Notes under the pieces: generated by a model
What the model was told of the DNA's origin: nothing
The model's database searches: none
The model's input: the letters and a program-made list of their open reading frames with translations, nothing else
Origin: Citrobacter sp.
Lineage (GTDB): Bacteria; Pseudomonadota; Gammaproteobacteria; Enterobacterales; Enterobacteriaceae
Assembly (NCBI GenBank): GCA_019415335.1
Contig: DXKH01000071.1
Coordinates: 1-64,000 of the forward strand
Direction: 5' to 3'
Length of the DNA stretch: 64,000 nucleotides
Position numbers and translations under genes: made by a program
Shown here: positions 32,853 through 42,129 of the stretch, piece after piece
How positions within the stretch are numbered: the first letter of the stretch is position 1
Layout: each line of letters starts with the position of its first letter

Positions 32853-33707
32853 GTGCTGATTATTGAAACGCTGCCACTGCTACGCCAGCATATCCGCAGA
32901 GCCCGTCAGGAAGGTAAGCGCATTGCGCTGGTGCCGACGATGGGCAACCTGCATGATGGTCACATGAAGCTGGTTGATGAAGCCAAAGCCCGTGCGGACA
33001 TCGTGGTGGTGAGTATTTTCGTTAACCCGATGCAGTTTGACCGTCCGGACGATCTGGTGCGTTACCCGCGCACGCTGCAGGAAGACTGCGAAAAACTGAA
33101 CAAGCGTAAAGTGGATTTCGTCTTTGCTCCCGCGCCGGACCAAATCTATCCCCAGGGCACCGACGGGCAGACATATGTGGATGTCCCTGGCCTCTCGACG
33201 ATGCTGGAAGGCGCCAGTCGCCCGGGCCATTTCCGTGGGGTTTCAACCATCGTCAGCAAGTTGTTCAATCTGGTACAACCGGACGTCGCCTGCTTTGGCG
33301 AGAAAGACTTCCAGCAACTGGCGCTCATCCGCAAAATGGTTGCCGATATGGGCTACGACATTGATATCGTCGGCGTGCCGATTATTCGCGCCAAAGACGG
33401 TTTAGCCCTGAGTTCGCGTAACGGTTATCTGACGGCCGAACAACGAAAAATTGCCCCGGGTTTGTACAAAGTGATGAACCGCATTGGCGAAAAGCTGCAG
33501 GCTGGCGAGCGTGAACTGGAAGAGATTATTGCCATCGCCGAGCAGGAGCTGACGGAAAAAGGCTTCCGCCCCGATGACATTCAGATCCGCGATGCTGACA
33601 CGCTACTTGAACTGACTGAAAGCAGCCAGCGTGCGGTGATTCTGGTTGCCGCATGGCTCGGCCAGGCACGGTTAATCGACAATCAGACGGTTGCATTAAC
33701 CCAGTAG
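32853..33707 (+). CDS. panC: pantothenate synthetase
   Basis: ATP-dependent condensation of pantoate and beta-alanine to pantothenate in the cytosol. The 284-residue product starts at GTG (32853), placed 7 bp after AGGAG; the same GTG start is used in E. coli as I recall. Nucleotidyltransferase motifs: [14 protein letters not shown] (HxGH class, about 29-42), [18 protein letters not shown] (about 149-159) and a KMSKS-like LSSRNGYL (about 185). It is in operon with panB, with panD about 93 bp downstream. Confidence 0.96.
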   Translation: MLIIETLPLLRQHIRRARQEGKRIALVPTMGNLHDGHMKLVDEAKARADIVVVSIFVNPMQFDRPDDLVRYPRTLQEDCEKLNKRKVDFVFAPAPDQIYPQGTDGQTYVDVPGLSTMLEGASRPGHFRGVSTIVSKLFNLVQPDVACFGEKDFQQLALIRKMVADMGYDIDIVGVPIIRAKDGLALSSRNGYLTAEQRKIAPGLYKVMNRIGEKLQAGERELEEIIAIAEQELTEKGFRPDDIQIRDADTLLELTESSQRAVILVAAWLGQARLIDNQTVALTQ

Positions 33708-33800
33708 ACAGCGGTTAAAAATCGGGCAATACTGCCTGAGAAATTTCTCAAAGCAGGTTTCGACCTGCTTCGTTATCGATACGAGTTTAAGGTAGACGTT

Positions 33801-34181
33801 ATGATTCGCACTATGCTGCAGGGCAAACTCCACCGCGTGAAAGTGACTCAGGCGGACCTGCACTATGAAGGTTCCTGCGCCATCGATCAGGATTTTCTGG
33901 ATGCCGCCGGGATCCTCGAAAATGAAGCCATTGATATCTGGAACGTGAGCAACGGTAAACGCTTTTCCACCTATGCCATTGCCGCCGAGCGTGGTTCCAG
34001 AATCATCTCCGTCAACGGCGCGGCGGCACACTGTGCCAGCGTGGGCGACATCGTGATTATCGCCAGCTTCGTCACCATGTCTGACGAAGAAGCGCGTCGC
34101 TGGCAGCCGAAGGTCGCTTACTTCGAAGGCGACAATGAAATGAAACGCACCGCGAAAGCCATTCCGGTTCAGGTTGCGTAA
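33801..34181 (+). CDS. panD: aspartate 1-decarboxylase (pyruvoyl enzyme)
   Basis: Makes beta-alanine from aspartate, the partner substrate for PanC. The 126-residue proenzyme self-cleaves at Gly24-Ser25; the motif YEGSCAID is present, so the serine becomes the pyruvoyl cofactor. Other active-site residues visible are Lys9 (GKLHRVKVT), Tyr58 (RFSTYAI) and the NGAAAH loop. It lies in the same direction as panBC; the E. coli K-12 insertion gene yadD between panC and panD is absent. Confidence 0.96.
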   Translation: MIRTMLQGKLHRVKVTQADLHYEGSCAIDQDFLDAAGILENEAIDIWNVSNGKRFSTYAIAAERGSRIISVNGAAAHCASVGDIVIIASFVTMSDEEARRWQPKVAYFEGDNEMKRTAKAIPVQVA

Positions 34182-34186
34182 GTGAA

Positions 34187-35410
34187 TTACCCCTGCGGCT
34201 GATTGCTGATCAGCCGCGACAGGGTCTCCAGTGAGTCCGTTCTCAAGATGTATAAGCGTTTGAGCAAGAACGGATTATCCCCCGGCTTCACCTTTCCTTT
34301 CACCGTTGTCACCGCCAGGTGAAATCCTGCCTCTTCCGCGGCTTTCACGGCCGTCGCGTTATAGCCGCCAAAGGGATACGAAAGATAAAGCACATGCGGA
34401 TTGAACGGGGCCAGCGCACGCCGGGAGCGGGCAAAATCAAACAGAATATTGTGATGGCTGCGGCTGAGCAGAATTGGCCGGTGATAGCCATCTACCCGAT
34501 GTAAAAAGTGCGTATGAGACTGAAAGTCAAACACGTCGCGGATGCCATTGAGTTCTGAAATGCTCATGAACTGCAGCGATTTGGGGTCCCATTTTTGTGG
34601 CCGCACTTTAATTCGCGACGAGATAATAAAGGCCGTCGCTTTCATACCGTACTGCTTCAGTACCGGATATGCATAGCGGCTCACCGACTTCAGACCGTCA
34701 TCAAAGGTAATCACCACCGCCCGCGCAGGCAAATTCATGTTGTTACGCACATAACCTTCCAGTTGCGCCATTGTCAGCGTGCTGTAGCCGCGATCGCGCA
34801 GCCAGGTCATCTGGTTGCTGAAGGCGCGGACTGACGTGGTGGTGGAGGTATGACGAAAGCGGGTGTTTTCTTCATCACGCAGAATGTGGTGATAGGTCAG
34901 CACTGGCAGTCCACGGTCTTCCTGGGCGTCGAGGGCACTTATCCAGGCCAGCCGGTCACCAATGCGAATTTGATACCAGGTTTGATTCAGCCGGTCTTTC
35001 AGTTTACTGATGATGGGATAACGCAGGTTATCCGCCAGTACGCCAAACGGCGCGCTGCCAACATTCGGCGCATTATAGACGGGAGTGGCTTGCCAGGTGA
35101 TCAGATTCTGGTTGCTGAGCGGCTTATTGAGATCGCCGAGGCTGTCCTCAACACGTTGTTTACCCTGCACTGGCTCCAGATGCCCCTTGTCGATAAACCC
35201 GGTGCCGAAGCCAAATTTGAATTCGTAATAGTCCGCCGCGACCGGAATGACAGAGATAATTTGCCCGGCGCGAATATTTCCCACGGTCACCATGTTATCG
35301 CCAATTTGCGCCCAAATAGCCGCATCTTCAGTGGTTTGCATATAGCGTGCAGGCAACGCCGCACTGACGACTGTAGAGAGAGACAGCAGCAGCAGAAACA
35401 GATATTTCAT
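34187..35410 (-). CDS. yadE: putative exported polysaccharide deacetylase YadE
   Basis: Predicted secreted carbohydrate esterase family 4 enzyme of unknown substrate. The 407-residue precursor has a signal peptide ([23 protein letters not shown]). An N-terminal region of about 150 residues looks SH3-like ([28 protein letters not shown]). The NodB-type domain carries [21 protein letters not shown] (first Asp-Asp metal motif, about 232) and SHTHFLHR. The second ATG of an ATGATG pair is used (35410). It is convergent with panD, with only 5 bp between the stops. Confidence 0.9.
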   Translation of the reverse strand: MKYLFLLLLSLSTVVSAALPARYMQTTEDAAIWAQIGDNMVTVGNIRAGQIISVIPVAADYYEFKFGFGTGFIDKGHLEPVQGKQRVEDSLGDLNKPLSNQNLITWQATPVYNAPNVGSAPFGVLADNLRYPIISKLKDRLNQTWYQIRIGDRLAWISALDAQEDRGLPVLTYHHILRDEENTRFRHTSTTTSVRAFSNQMTWLRDRGYSTLTMAQLEGYVRNNMNLPARAVVITFDDGLKSVSRYAYPVLKQYGMKATAFIISSRIKVRPQKWDPKSLQFMSISELNGIRDVFDFQSHTHFLHRVDGYHRPILLSRSHHNILFDFARSRRALAPFNPHVLYLSYPFGGYNATAVKAAEEAGFHLAVTTVKGKVKPGDNPFLLKRLYILRTDSLETLSRLISNQPQG

Positions 35411-35477
35411 CATTAACAATAACCGGGGCAAGAAACAACGCAGCGATTGTACCAATTCACCTCATTAATAAGAATGA

Positions 35478-35918
35478 TTAATACTCATACAAATCGTGCA
35501 GCAAAACAAAGGGGGGATTTTTCTGTTGCTGATGCCAAAGACTGGTAACGTCTGGCCCGCCAAGGGCAACAATCTGGTCGCGAAACGCCGGACTACTCAT
35601 TGAATCTCGTGATGAGATCATTTTCCCCAGCAGCGTCGCGTTAACGCCGGAGATCACTTCACACTGCGGATGTTTATGGCTCATCAGTGATGCCACGCGA
35701 TACGGCGCCGCACCGGGGAGATCGGTCAGAAAAATGACGCCATCACCGGAATCTGTGGCATGCAACGCGTCGCACATCATCCGACTCAGCATGTTCGCAC
35801 TCAACCCGCGCCAAAAATTCACCGCCCGGCATTGCGCCAGCGGGCCGTGTTTTTTTTCCAGAAGGCTCAGCAGTTCCTCAGCCTTATCGTCATGACAGGT
35901 AATGACCCAGCCTAGCAT
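35478..35918 (-). CDS. yadI: orphan PTS EIIA (mannose family) YadI
   Basis: Looks like a phosphotransferase-system EIIA domain of the mannose/fructose/sorbose family. The 146-residue product begins MLGWVITCHDDKAEELL, and His9 sits where the phospho-accepting histidine is expected. It carries the FLTDLPGAAPYRVAS strand typical of EIIA-Man. No EIIB, EIIC or EIID gene is nearby, so it is an orphan. Its role is unknown; it lies between yadE and the yadGH ABC pair, as in E. coli. Confidence 0.88.
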   Translation of the reverse strand: MLGWVITCHDDKAEELLSLLEKKHGPLAQCRAVNFWRGLSANMLSRMMCDALHATDSGDGVIFLTDLPGAAPYRVASLMSHKHPQCEVISGVNATLLGKMISSRDSMSSPAFRDQIVALGGPDVTSLWHQQQKNPPFVLLHDLYEY

Positions 35919-35981
35919 TTCTCACCTCATTAGCAGGCAAGTAGTTTATCAGAGTGACAAATAGCGAATGATGACAATGGT

Positions 35982-36014
35982 CAAAAATCACCCTCTCCTC
36001 ACGAGGAGGAGAGG
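35982..36014 (-). terminator. probable terminator after yadH
   Basis: Inverted repeat CCTCTCCTC / GAGGAGAGG just past the yadH stop. On the minus strand it is followed by GGTGATTTTTG. The T-run is a few bases away from the stem, so strength is uncertain. Confidence 0.5.
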
Positions 36015-36024
36015 ATAAAAGCGG

Positions 36025-36795
36025 TCAGCTACGCAACCCGCGTCCGCGCTGAATTAGGGACCAGCACAACAGATAGAACGCCACAATAAAGACCACCAGC
36101 ACGCCAAACGTGGTCACCAGCGGCACGTCATGAATGCCAAGGAAGCCGTAGCGGAAGCCGCTGATCATGTAGACAATCGGGTTCAGTTGCGATAAGCCCT
36201 GCCAGAACGGCGGCAGCAGCGTCAGGGAGTAAAACACCCCGCCGAGATAGGTCAGCGGCGTCAGCACAAAGGTCGGGATCAGACTGATGTCATCAAAGGT
36301 TTTCGCGAATACGGCGTTCAACAAGCCCGCCAGCGAAAACAGAATCGCGGTCAGAACCAGCGTCAGCGCCACAAACAGCCACGAATGCACCTGGAACGGA
36401 ACAAAGAACAGCGAAATCGCCGTTACCAGAATCCCAACGCACAGTCCGCGCGCCACACCACCGCCGACAAAACCGGCGATAATCACGTGTGTCGGCACCG
36501 GCGCAACCAGCAATTCTTCAATGTTGCGCTGAAACTTGGCGCTGAAGAACGACGACGCGACGTTGGCATACGCGTTGGTGATAACGGCCATCATGATCAG
36601 ACCCGGCACGATAAACTGCATATAGCTGAAACCGTGCATCTCGCCAATGCGGGAACCAATCAGGTTACCAAAGATAATAAAATAGAGCGTCATGGTGATG
36701 ACGGGCGGCACCAGCGTCTGGATCCAGATCCGCATAAAGCGGTTAATCTCTTTCGCCCAGATGCTTTTCAGCGCGACCCAGTAAAGCTGCATCAT
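36025..36795 (-). CDS. yadH: ABC-2 type transporter permease YadH
   Basis: Inner-membrane permease half of an ABC-2 exporter with YadG. The 256-residue product has six predicted membrane segments and the ABC-2 signature region near the C-terminus (LTPLTYLGGVFYSLTLLPPFWQGLSQLNPIVYMISGFR is the corresponding block, about 186-223). The substrate is unknown; related pairs export drugs, lipids or polysaccharides. The ATG overlaps the yadG stop by 4 bp, so the two are co-translated. Confidence 0.92.
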   Translation of the reverse strand: MMQLYWVALKSIWAKEINRFMRIWIQTLVPPVITMTLYFIIFGNLIGSRIGEMHGFSYMQFIVPGLIMMAVITNAYANVASSFFSAKFQRNIEELLVAPVPTHVIIAGFVGGGVARGLCVGILVTAISLFFVPFQVHSWLFVALTLVLTAILFSLAGLLNAVFAKTFDDISLIPTFVLTPLTYLGGVFYSLTLLPPFWQGLSQLNPIVYMISGFRYGFLGIHDVPLVTTFGVLVVFIVAFYLLCWSLIQRGRGLRS

Positions 36796-37718
36796 GCGCG
36801 ATCTCCTTGTTTTTCATGAACCAGTGACACAAACAGCTCTTCAAGGCGGTTCGCTTTGTTACGCATACTCAGCACCTGAATACCCTGCGCGCTGAGCTGG
36901 CTGAACACGCTGTTAATGCCCTGCTCACGCAACACTTCCACTTCCAGCGTTGAGGTGTCCACCAGACGATACTGATAGCCCTCCAGCTTCGGTAGCGGAC
37001 TTTTCGCCGCCAGATCAAGAATAAAGGTTTCGGATTTGAGCTTAGAGAGCAGGTTTTTCATCGAGGTGTTTTCAACCAGCTCACCGTGCTGAATAATCCC
37101 GATGTTGCGGCAGAGCATTTCTGCCTCTTCCAGATAGTGAGTGGTCAGAATGATCGTGGTGCCTTTGTCGTTTAAATCCTTCAAAAACCCCCACATTGAG
37201 CGGCGAAGTTCGATATCGACGCCCGCTGTCGGTTCATCGAGGATCAGCAGCTTCGGCTCGTGCATCAGTGCGCGGGCAATCATCAGACGGCGCTTCATCC
37301 CCCCGGATAACATCCGCGCACGTTCGTTGCGTTTTTCCCACAAATCGAGCTGTTTTAAATACTTTTCGCTGCGATCAATCGCCTCTTTTCGCTCCACGCC
37401 GTAGTAACCCGCCTGATTGACCACAATCTGCTGTACGGTCTCAAAGGGGTTGAAGTTAAATTCCTGCGGTACCAGCCCCAGCTGACGTTTGGCGTTGACG
37501 ACATCTTTTTCGAGATCGTAACCAAAAACGCTGACACGCCCGGAAGATTTATTCACCAGCGAGCTGATGATACCGATAGTGGTCGACTTTCCTGCCCCAT
37601 TCGGTCCCAGCAGTGCGTAAAAATCCCCCGCCTCGACCTGTAAATCTATCCCGCGTAGCGCCTGAACACCGCCAGGATAGGTTTTTTTAAGTTGTTGAAG
37701 TTCCAGTGCAATGGTCAT
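36792..37718 (-). CDS. yadG: ABC transporter ATP-binding protein YadG
   Basis: ATPase partner of YadH. The 308-residue product has Walker A GPNGAGKST (about 38-46), Q-loop VPQEFNF, signature LSGGMKRRLMIARAL (about 139-153), Walker B LLILDEPTAGVD (about 158-169) and the switch histidine in LTTHYLEEAE. About 90 C-terminal residues follow the ATPase core, as in the DrrA/CcmA-like class. Upstream is a 235-bp gap with an ERIC element and then divergent can. Confidence 0.93.
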   Translation of the reverse strand: MTIALELQQLKKTYPGGVQALRGIDLQVEAGDFYALLGPNGAGKSTTIGIISSLVNKSSGRVSVFGYDLEKDVVNAKRQLGLVPQEFNFNPFETVQQIVVNQAGYYGVERKEAIDRSEKYLKQLDLWEKRNERARMLSGGMKRRLMIARALMHEPKLLILDEPTAGVDIELRRSMWGFLKDLNDKGTTIILTTHYLEEAEMLCRNIGIIQHGELVENTSMKNLLSKLKSETFILDLAAKSPLPKLEGYQYRLVDTSTLEVEVLREQGINSVFSQLSAQGIQVLSMRNKANRLEELFVSLVHEKQGDRA

Positions 37719-37751
37719 AAATAATTACTTACCTTACGTTCTTACACTTTA

Positions 37752-37876
37752 ATATACTGCATCCTTCAAGATGCCTCTGTGTTGGCTGCCTTCACTTACC
37801 CCAGTCACTTACAAATGTAAGCTCCTGGGGATTCATTCAGTTGTCGCCTCGATGCACCTCGAATGATCTTGTATAT
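37752..37876. repeat. ERIC/IRU element between yadG and can
   Basis: About 125 bp with terminal inverted repeats ATATAC...GTATAT and the hallmark internal palindrome where ACCCCAGTCACTTAC meets ATGTAAGCTCCTGGGGATTCA. These are the sequences the ERIC1R and ERIC2 typing primers target. It ends 10 bp before the predicted can promoter. The full length is close to the canonical 126-127 bp, so it looks intact. Confidence 0.9.
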
Positions 37877-37885
37877 ATTATGTGG

Positions 37886-37914
37886 TTTAAATAATCCCGG
37901 AGTTGCCCTATATT
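37886..37914 (+). promoter_or_regulatory. putative promoter of can
   Basis: TTTAAA (37886-37891), 17 bp, TATATT (37909-37914), giving a leader of about 33 nt before the can ATG. It lies immediately downstream of the ERIC element. Confidence 0.45.
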
Positions 37915-37953
37915 AGCCCAACGCACTTATTTGGTTACAGGTCGTTAACCTCC

Positions 37954-38616
37954 ATGAAAGACATAGATACACTCATCAGCAACAATGCACTATGGTCAAA
38001 AATGCTGGTGGAAGAGGATTCCGGATTTTTTGAGAAACTGGCGCAAGCGCAGAAACCACGCTTTCTATGGATTGGATGTTCCGACAGTCGCGTTCCCGCA
38101 GAACGTTTAACCGGTCTTGAACCGGGCGAATTATTTGTCCACCGTAATGTGGCTAACCTGGTCATCCACACCGACCTCAACTGCCTCTCCGTTGTTCAGT
38201 ATGCCGTTGATGTCCTCGAAGTTGAACACATTATTATCTGTGGTCACTACGGGTGTGGCGGTGTACAGGCGGCGGTCGATAACCCGGAACTGGGCCTTAT
38301 CGACAACTGGCTGCTGCATATCCGTGATATCTGGTTCAAACATAGCTCATTGCTTGGCGATATGCCGCAAGAGCGTCGTATGGATACACTGTGCGAGCTG
38401 AACGTGATGGAACAGGTGTATAACCTGGGCCACTCCACCATCATGCAGTCAGCCTGGAAACGGGGTCAGAAAGTGACCATCCACGGTTGGGCATACGGTA
38501 TTCACGATGGGCTGCTGCGCGATCTGGAAGTGACCGCGACCAGTCGCGCCACCCTGGAGCAACGTTATCGCCAGGGCGTGTCTAACCTCAGCCAGAAACA
38601 CGTCAATCACAAATAA
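37954..38616 (+). CDS. can: beta-class carbonic anhydrase Can
   Basis: Interconverts CO2 and bicarbonate; needed for growth in air because biosynthetic carboxylations use bicarbonate. The 220-residue product matches E. coli Can. Zinc ligands and catalytic dyad are intact: CSDSR (Cys42, Asp44, Arg46) and CGHYGCGG (His98, Cys101). An in-frame upstream extension exists, but [11 protein letters not shown] at 37954 is the family start. It is convergent with hpt. Confidence 0.97.
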   Translation: MKDIDTLISNNALWSKMLVEEDSGFFEKLAQAQKPRFLWIGCSDSRVPAERLTGLEPGELFVHRNVANLVIHTDLNCLSVVQYAVDVLEVEHIIICGHYGCGGVQAAVDNPELGLIDNWLLHIRDIWFKHSSLLGDMPQERRMDTLCELNVMEQVYNLGHSTIMQSAWKRGQKVTIHGWAYGIHDGLLRDLEVTATSRATLEQRYRQGVSNLSQKHVNHK

Positions 38617-38654
38617 AAATCCCCGGTCATACACCGGGGATGTATCCAGTCAAC

Positions 38655-38677
38655 GCCGGGATTTTCCCGGCTTTTTT
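38655..38677 (+). terminator. terminator after can
   Basis: Stem GCCGGGA / TCCCGGC with a TTT loop followed by TTTTTT. A second hairpin (CCCCGG...CCGGGG, about 38620-38640) lies just before it. Together they separate convergent can and hpt. Confidence 0.82.
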
Positions 38678-38681
38678 ACGC

Positions 38682-39218
38682 TTACTCGTCCAGCAGCACC
38701 ACTTTGCCGACATACGGCAGATGACGATAGCGTTGCGCGTAATCAATACCGTAGCCCACCACGAACTCATCCGGAATGGAGAAACCGATGAACTCGACCG
38801 GAACGTTCACTTCACGGCGGGAAGGTTTATCCAGCAGGGTACAAATCGCCAGAGATTTCGGTTCACGCAGACTCAGGATTTCACGCACTTTCGACAGCGT
38901 GTTGCCGGAGTCAATAATGTCTTCCACAATCAGCACGTCTTTGCCGCGAATGTCTTCATCGAGATCTTTGAGGATCTTGACGTCACGGGTGGTGGACATG
39001 CCGCTACCGTAGCTGGAGGCGGTCATAAAATCGACTTCATGAGATACCTGGACTTCACGGCACAGGTCCGCCATAAACATGAATGAGCCACGTAGCAGAC
39101 CCACCAGCACCATATCACTGCCGCTGTCTTTATAACGCTCAGTAATCTGACGACCCAGTTCAGCGATACGCGCTTTGATCTCCGCTTCGGGGATCATGAC
39201 TTCTACAGTATGTTTCAT
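38682..39218 (-). CDS. hpt: hypoxanthine phosphoribosyltransferase
   Basis: Purine salvage: hypoxanthine plus PRPP to IMP. The 178-residue product has the PRPP-binding motif [14 protein letters not shown] (about 99-112), the flexible-loop region SSYGSGMST and the purine-contact [24 protein letters not shown] at 39218 is the family start; an ATG four codons upstream (39230) is an alternative. It is divergent from gcd with a CRP dyad in between. Confidence 0.96.
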   Translation of the reverse strand: MKHTVEVMIPEAEIKARIAELGRQITERYKDSGSDMVLVGLLRGSFMFMADLCREVQVSHEVDFMTASSYGSGMSTTRDVKILKDLDEDIRGKDVLIVEDIIDSGNTLSKVREILSLREPKSLAICTLLDKPSRREVNVPVEFIGFSIPDEFVVGYGIDYAQRYRHLPYVGKVVLLDE

Positions 39219-39346
39219 ATCTCTAACCATATGATTTAAAAACAAATCACTCAATGCCTGCTCTTGATAAGTCAGCATCTAAGTGCAAGGCACGCAGTAT
39301 ACCAGTAAAAGTATTTATTCGTGGCATCTCTTAATAAAGCTCATTT

Positions 39347-39362
39347 TGTGATGACGATCACA
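39347..39362. promoter_or_regulatory. CRP-binding dyad in the hpt-gcd intergenic region
   Basis: TGTGAT-GACG-ATCACA is a perfect 16-bp dyad that satisfies the CRP consensus TGTGA-N6-TCACA. It ends 12 bp before TATAAT (39375-39380), the predicted gcd -10 box, so it covers the place where the -35 box should be. That geometry predicts repression of gcd by cAMP-CRP, consistent with what is reported for E. coli gcd. Confidence 0.8.
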
Positions 39363-39423
39363 CTTGTTAAATCCTATAATTAATTGCTACTAAAAAATTA
39401 ACAAATTGAGATGGTGTATTTTT

Positions 39424-41814
39424 ATGGCAGATAACAACGCACGTTCACCACGGCTCCTCGTGGTGTTAACGGCCCTCTTTGCAGCGCTTAGCGGGCTGTA
39501 TCTCCTGATCGGCGGAGGCTGGCTGGTCGCCATTGGCGGCTCCTGGTACTATCCGATCGCCGGTCTTGTCATGCTGGGTGTCGCCATTATGCTCTGGCGC
39601 CGTCAGCGTTCCGCACTATGGCTCTACGCCGCCCTGCTCCTCGCCACCCTGATCTGGGGCGTCTGGGAGGTCGGCTTCGACTTTTGGGCACTCACGCCGC
39701 GTAGCGACATCCTGGTCTTCTTCGGCATCTGGCTGATTTTACCCTTTGTCTGGCATCGCCTGATTGTTCCTTCCCGGGGTGCCGTGGCGGCACTGGTGGT
39801 GGCCCTGCTGATCTGCGGCGGGATCCTGACCTGGGCGGGCTTCCATGACCCACAGGAAATCAACGGCACGCTGAGCGCCGACGCGACGCCAGCTGAAGCC
39901 ATCTCCACGATCTCCGACAACGACTGGCCGGCATATGGCCGTAATCAGGAAGGCCAACGCTTCTCGCCGCTCAAACAGATCAACGCTGACAACGTCCATA
40001 ACCTGAAAGAAGCGTGGGTGTTTCGCACCGGTGACCTGAAGCAGCCTAACGATCCGGGTGAAATCACCAATGAAGTGACGCCAATTAAAGTCGGCGATAC
40101 GCTGTATCTTTGTACCGCCCACCAGCGTCTGTTCGCACTTGATGCGGCCACCGGGAAAGAGAAGTGGCATTTCGATCCGCAACTCAATACCAACACCCGT
40201 TTCCAGCACGTGACCTGTCGCGGCGTGTCGTACCACGAAGCGAAAGCCGATAACGCCTCACCGGAAGTGGTTGCTGATTGTCCGCGCCGCATCATCCTGC
40301 CAGTAAACGACGGTCGTCTGTTTGCGGTGAATGCGGAAACCGGCAAGCTATGCGAAACCTTTGCCAACAAAGGTATTCTGAATCTGCAGACCAATATGCC
40401 GGACACCACGCCGGGGCTGTATGAACCGACATCGCCGCCGATCATCACCGATAAAACGATTGTGATTGCCGGTTCGGTAACGGATAACTTCTCCACCCGG
40501 GAAACCTCGGGCGTGATCCGTGGTTTTGACGTCAATAACGGCAAACTGCTGTGGGCCTTCGATCCGGGTGCAAAAGACCCGAATGCGATCCCGTCCGACG
40601 AACATACGTTTACCTTTAACTCGCCCAACTCCTGGGCACCCGCGGCCTACGACGCGAAGCTGGATCTGGTCTATCTGCCGATGGGGGTGACCACGCCGGA
40701 TATCTGGGGTGGCAACCGTACGCCGGAGCAGGAACGCTATGCCAGCTCGATTGTGGCGCTGAACGCCACCACCGGTAAACTTGCCTGGAGCTATCAGACC
40801 GTTCACCACGATCTGTGGGATATGGACATGCCGTCCCAGCCGACGCTGGCGGATATCACCGTCAACGGTGAGAAAGTCCCGGTTATCTACGCGCCGGCGA
40901 AAACCGGTAACATCTTTGTTCTCGACCGCCGTAACGGCGAACTGGTCGTTCCGGCACCGGAAAAACCGGTTCCGCAGGGCGCCGCGAAAGGCGATTACGT
41001 CAGCAAAACGCAGCCGTTCTCTGAACTGAGTTTCCGCCCGAAAAAAGATCTGACCGGTGCAGATATGTGGGGCGCCACCATGTTCGACCAACTGGTGTGC
41101 CGCGTGATGTTCCACCAGATGCGCTATGAGGGCATCTTTACTCCGCCGTCTGAGCAAGGCACGCTGGTGTTCCCGGGTAACCTCGGGATGTTCGAATGGG
41201 GCGGTATTTCAGTCGATCCTAACCGTCAAGTGGCGATTGCTAACCCAATGGCGCTGCCGTTCGTCTCTAAGCTGATCCCACGTGGTCCGGGTAATCCGAT
41301 GGAACAGCCGAAAGACGCGCAAGGCACGGGTACCGAATCTGGTATTCAGCCACAGTATGGCGTGCCGTTTGGCGTCACGCTGAACCCGTTCCTGTCGCCG
41401 TTTGGACTGCCGTGTAAGCAACCGGCCTGGGGTTATATCTCCGCGCTGGATCTGAAGACCAACGACGTGGTCTGGAAAAAACGCATTGGTACACCGCAGG
41501 ACAGCATGCCATTCCCGATGCCAGTTCCGGTACCATTCAATATGGGTATGCCGATGCTGGGCGGTCCTATCTCCACGGCAGGCAACGTGCTGTTTATTGC
41601 CGCCACGGCGGATAACTACCTGCGCGCCTATAACATGAGTAACGGTGAGAAACTGTGGCAGGGACGTCTGCCAGCCGGTGGACAAGCCACGCCGATGACC
41701 TATGAGGTAAATGGCAAACAGTATGTCGTGATTTCTGCCGGGGGCCATGGCTCGTTTGGTACGAAGATGGGCGACTATATTGTGGCTTACGCGCTGCCTG
41801 ACGACGCGAAGTAA
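39424..41814 (+). CDS. gcd: PQQ-dependent membrane glucose dehydrogenase
   Basis: Oxidises glucose to gluconolactone in the periplasm and passes electrons to ubiquinone. The 796-residue product has five N-terminal membrane segments (about 10-140) and a periplasmic eight-bladed PQQ propeller. Landmarks are the HVTCRGVSYHE region, FVLDRRNGELV, ADMWGATMFDQLVCRVMFHQ and several tryptophan-docking repeats (AYDAKLDLVYLPMG). The ATG at 39424 gives MADNNARSP. No pqq biosynthesis genes are in the window, so holoenzyme formation depends on genes elsewhere or external PQQ. Confidence 0.96.
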   Translation: MADNNARSPRLLVVLTALFAALSGLYLLIGGGWLVAIGGSWYYPIAGLVMLGVAIMLWRRQRSALWLYAALLLATLIWGVWEVGFDFWALTPRSDILVFFGIWLILPFVWHRLIVPSRGAVAALVVALLICGGILTWAGFHDPQEINGTLSADATPAEAISTISDNDWPAYGRNQEGQRFSPLKQINADNVHNLKEAWVFRTGDLKQPNDPGEITNEVTPIKVGDTLYLCTAHQRLFALDAATGKEKWHFDPQLNTNTRFQHVTCRGVSYHEAKADNASPEVVADCPRRIILPVNDGRLFAVNAETGKLCETFANKGILNLQTNMPDTTPGLYEPTSPPIITDKTIVIAGSVTDNFSTRETSGVIRGFDVNNGKLLWAFDPGAKDPNAIPSDEHTFTFNSPNSWAPAAYDAKLDLVYLPMGVTTPDIWGGNRTPEQERYASSIVALNATTGKLAWSYQTVHHDLWDMDMPSQPTLADITVNGEKVPVIYAPAKTGNIFVLDRRNGELVVPAPEKPVPQGAAKGDYVSKTQPFSELSFRPKKDLTGADMWGATMFDQLVCRVMFHQMRYEGIFTPPSEQGTLVFPGNLGMFEWGGISVDPNRQVAIANPMALPFVSKLIPRGPGNPMEQPKDAQGTGTESGIQPQYGVPFGVTLNPFLSPFGLPCKQPAWGYISALDLKTNDVVWKKRIGTPQDSMPFPMPVPVPFNMGMPMLGGPISTAGNVLFIAATADNYLRAYNMSNGEKLWQGRLPAGGQATPMTYEVNGKQYVVISAGGHGSFGTKMGDYIVAYALPDDAK

Positions 41815-41835
41815 GACGACCTGTTTTGCAGCAGA

Positions 41836-41866
41836 GACAGCGTGGAAACCCCACGCTGTCTTTTTT
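41836..41866 (+). terminator. terminator after gcd
   Basis: Perfect stem GACAGCGTGG / CCACGCTGTC followed by TTTTTT. It lies in the 315-bp convergent gap 41815-42129; apart from this and the minus-strand terminator at 42080-42106 I see nothing else in that gap. Confidence 0.88.
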
Positions 41867-42079
41867 ATTTCAGCGATGCTCAAACGTATCATTCACGCCG
41901 TTATTTTCATCAGCCTCAAGGCCACCACGTCATCTAAGCGCAAATGATTAGCCGCCACAATATGACCAAATGTTTTTCGTTTCTCTCCTGTAATGGCTAA
42001 AACCCTATTCTTATGCAGGTAAATAAATACGCGACATGCAGAATAACGAATATTCAGGAAATTGCTGTCTCTGGAAAAG

Positions 42080-42106
42080 CAAAACGCCCGCGATAGTCGC
42101 GGGCGC
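42080..42106 (-). terminator. terminator of the exported-protein gene at 42130
   Basis: Perfect 9-bp stem CGCCCGCGA / TCGCGGGCG with a TAG loop. On the minus strand it is followed by TTTTGCTTTTCC. Confidence 0.82.
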
Positions 42107-42129
42107 TTATTGATATTCAGCAACGATGA

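Noticed and set aside
41893..42123. Minus-strand 76-codon open frame in the gcd downstream gap
   Set aside because: It overlaps the terminator hairpin at 42080-42106, has no ribosome-binding site, and the translated sequence looks non-coding.
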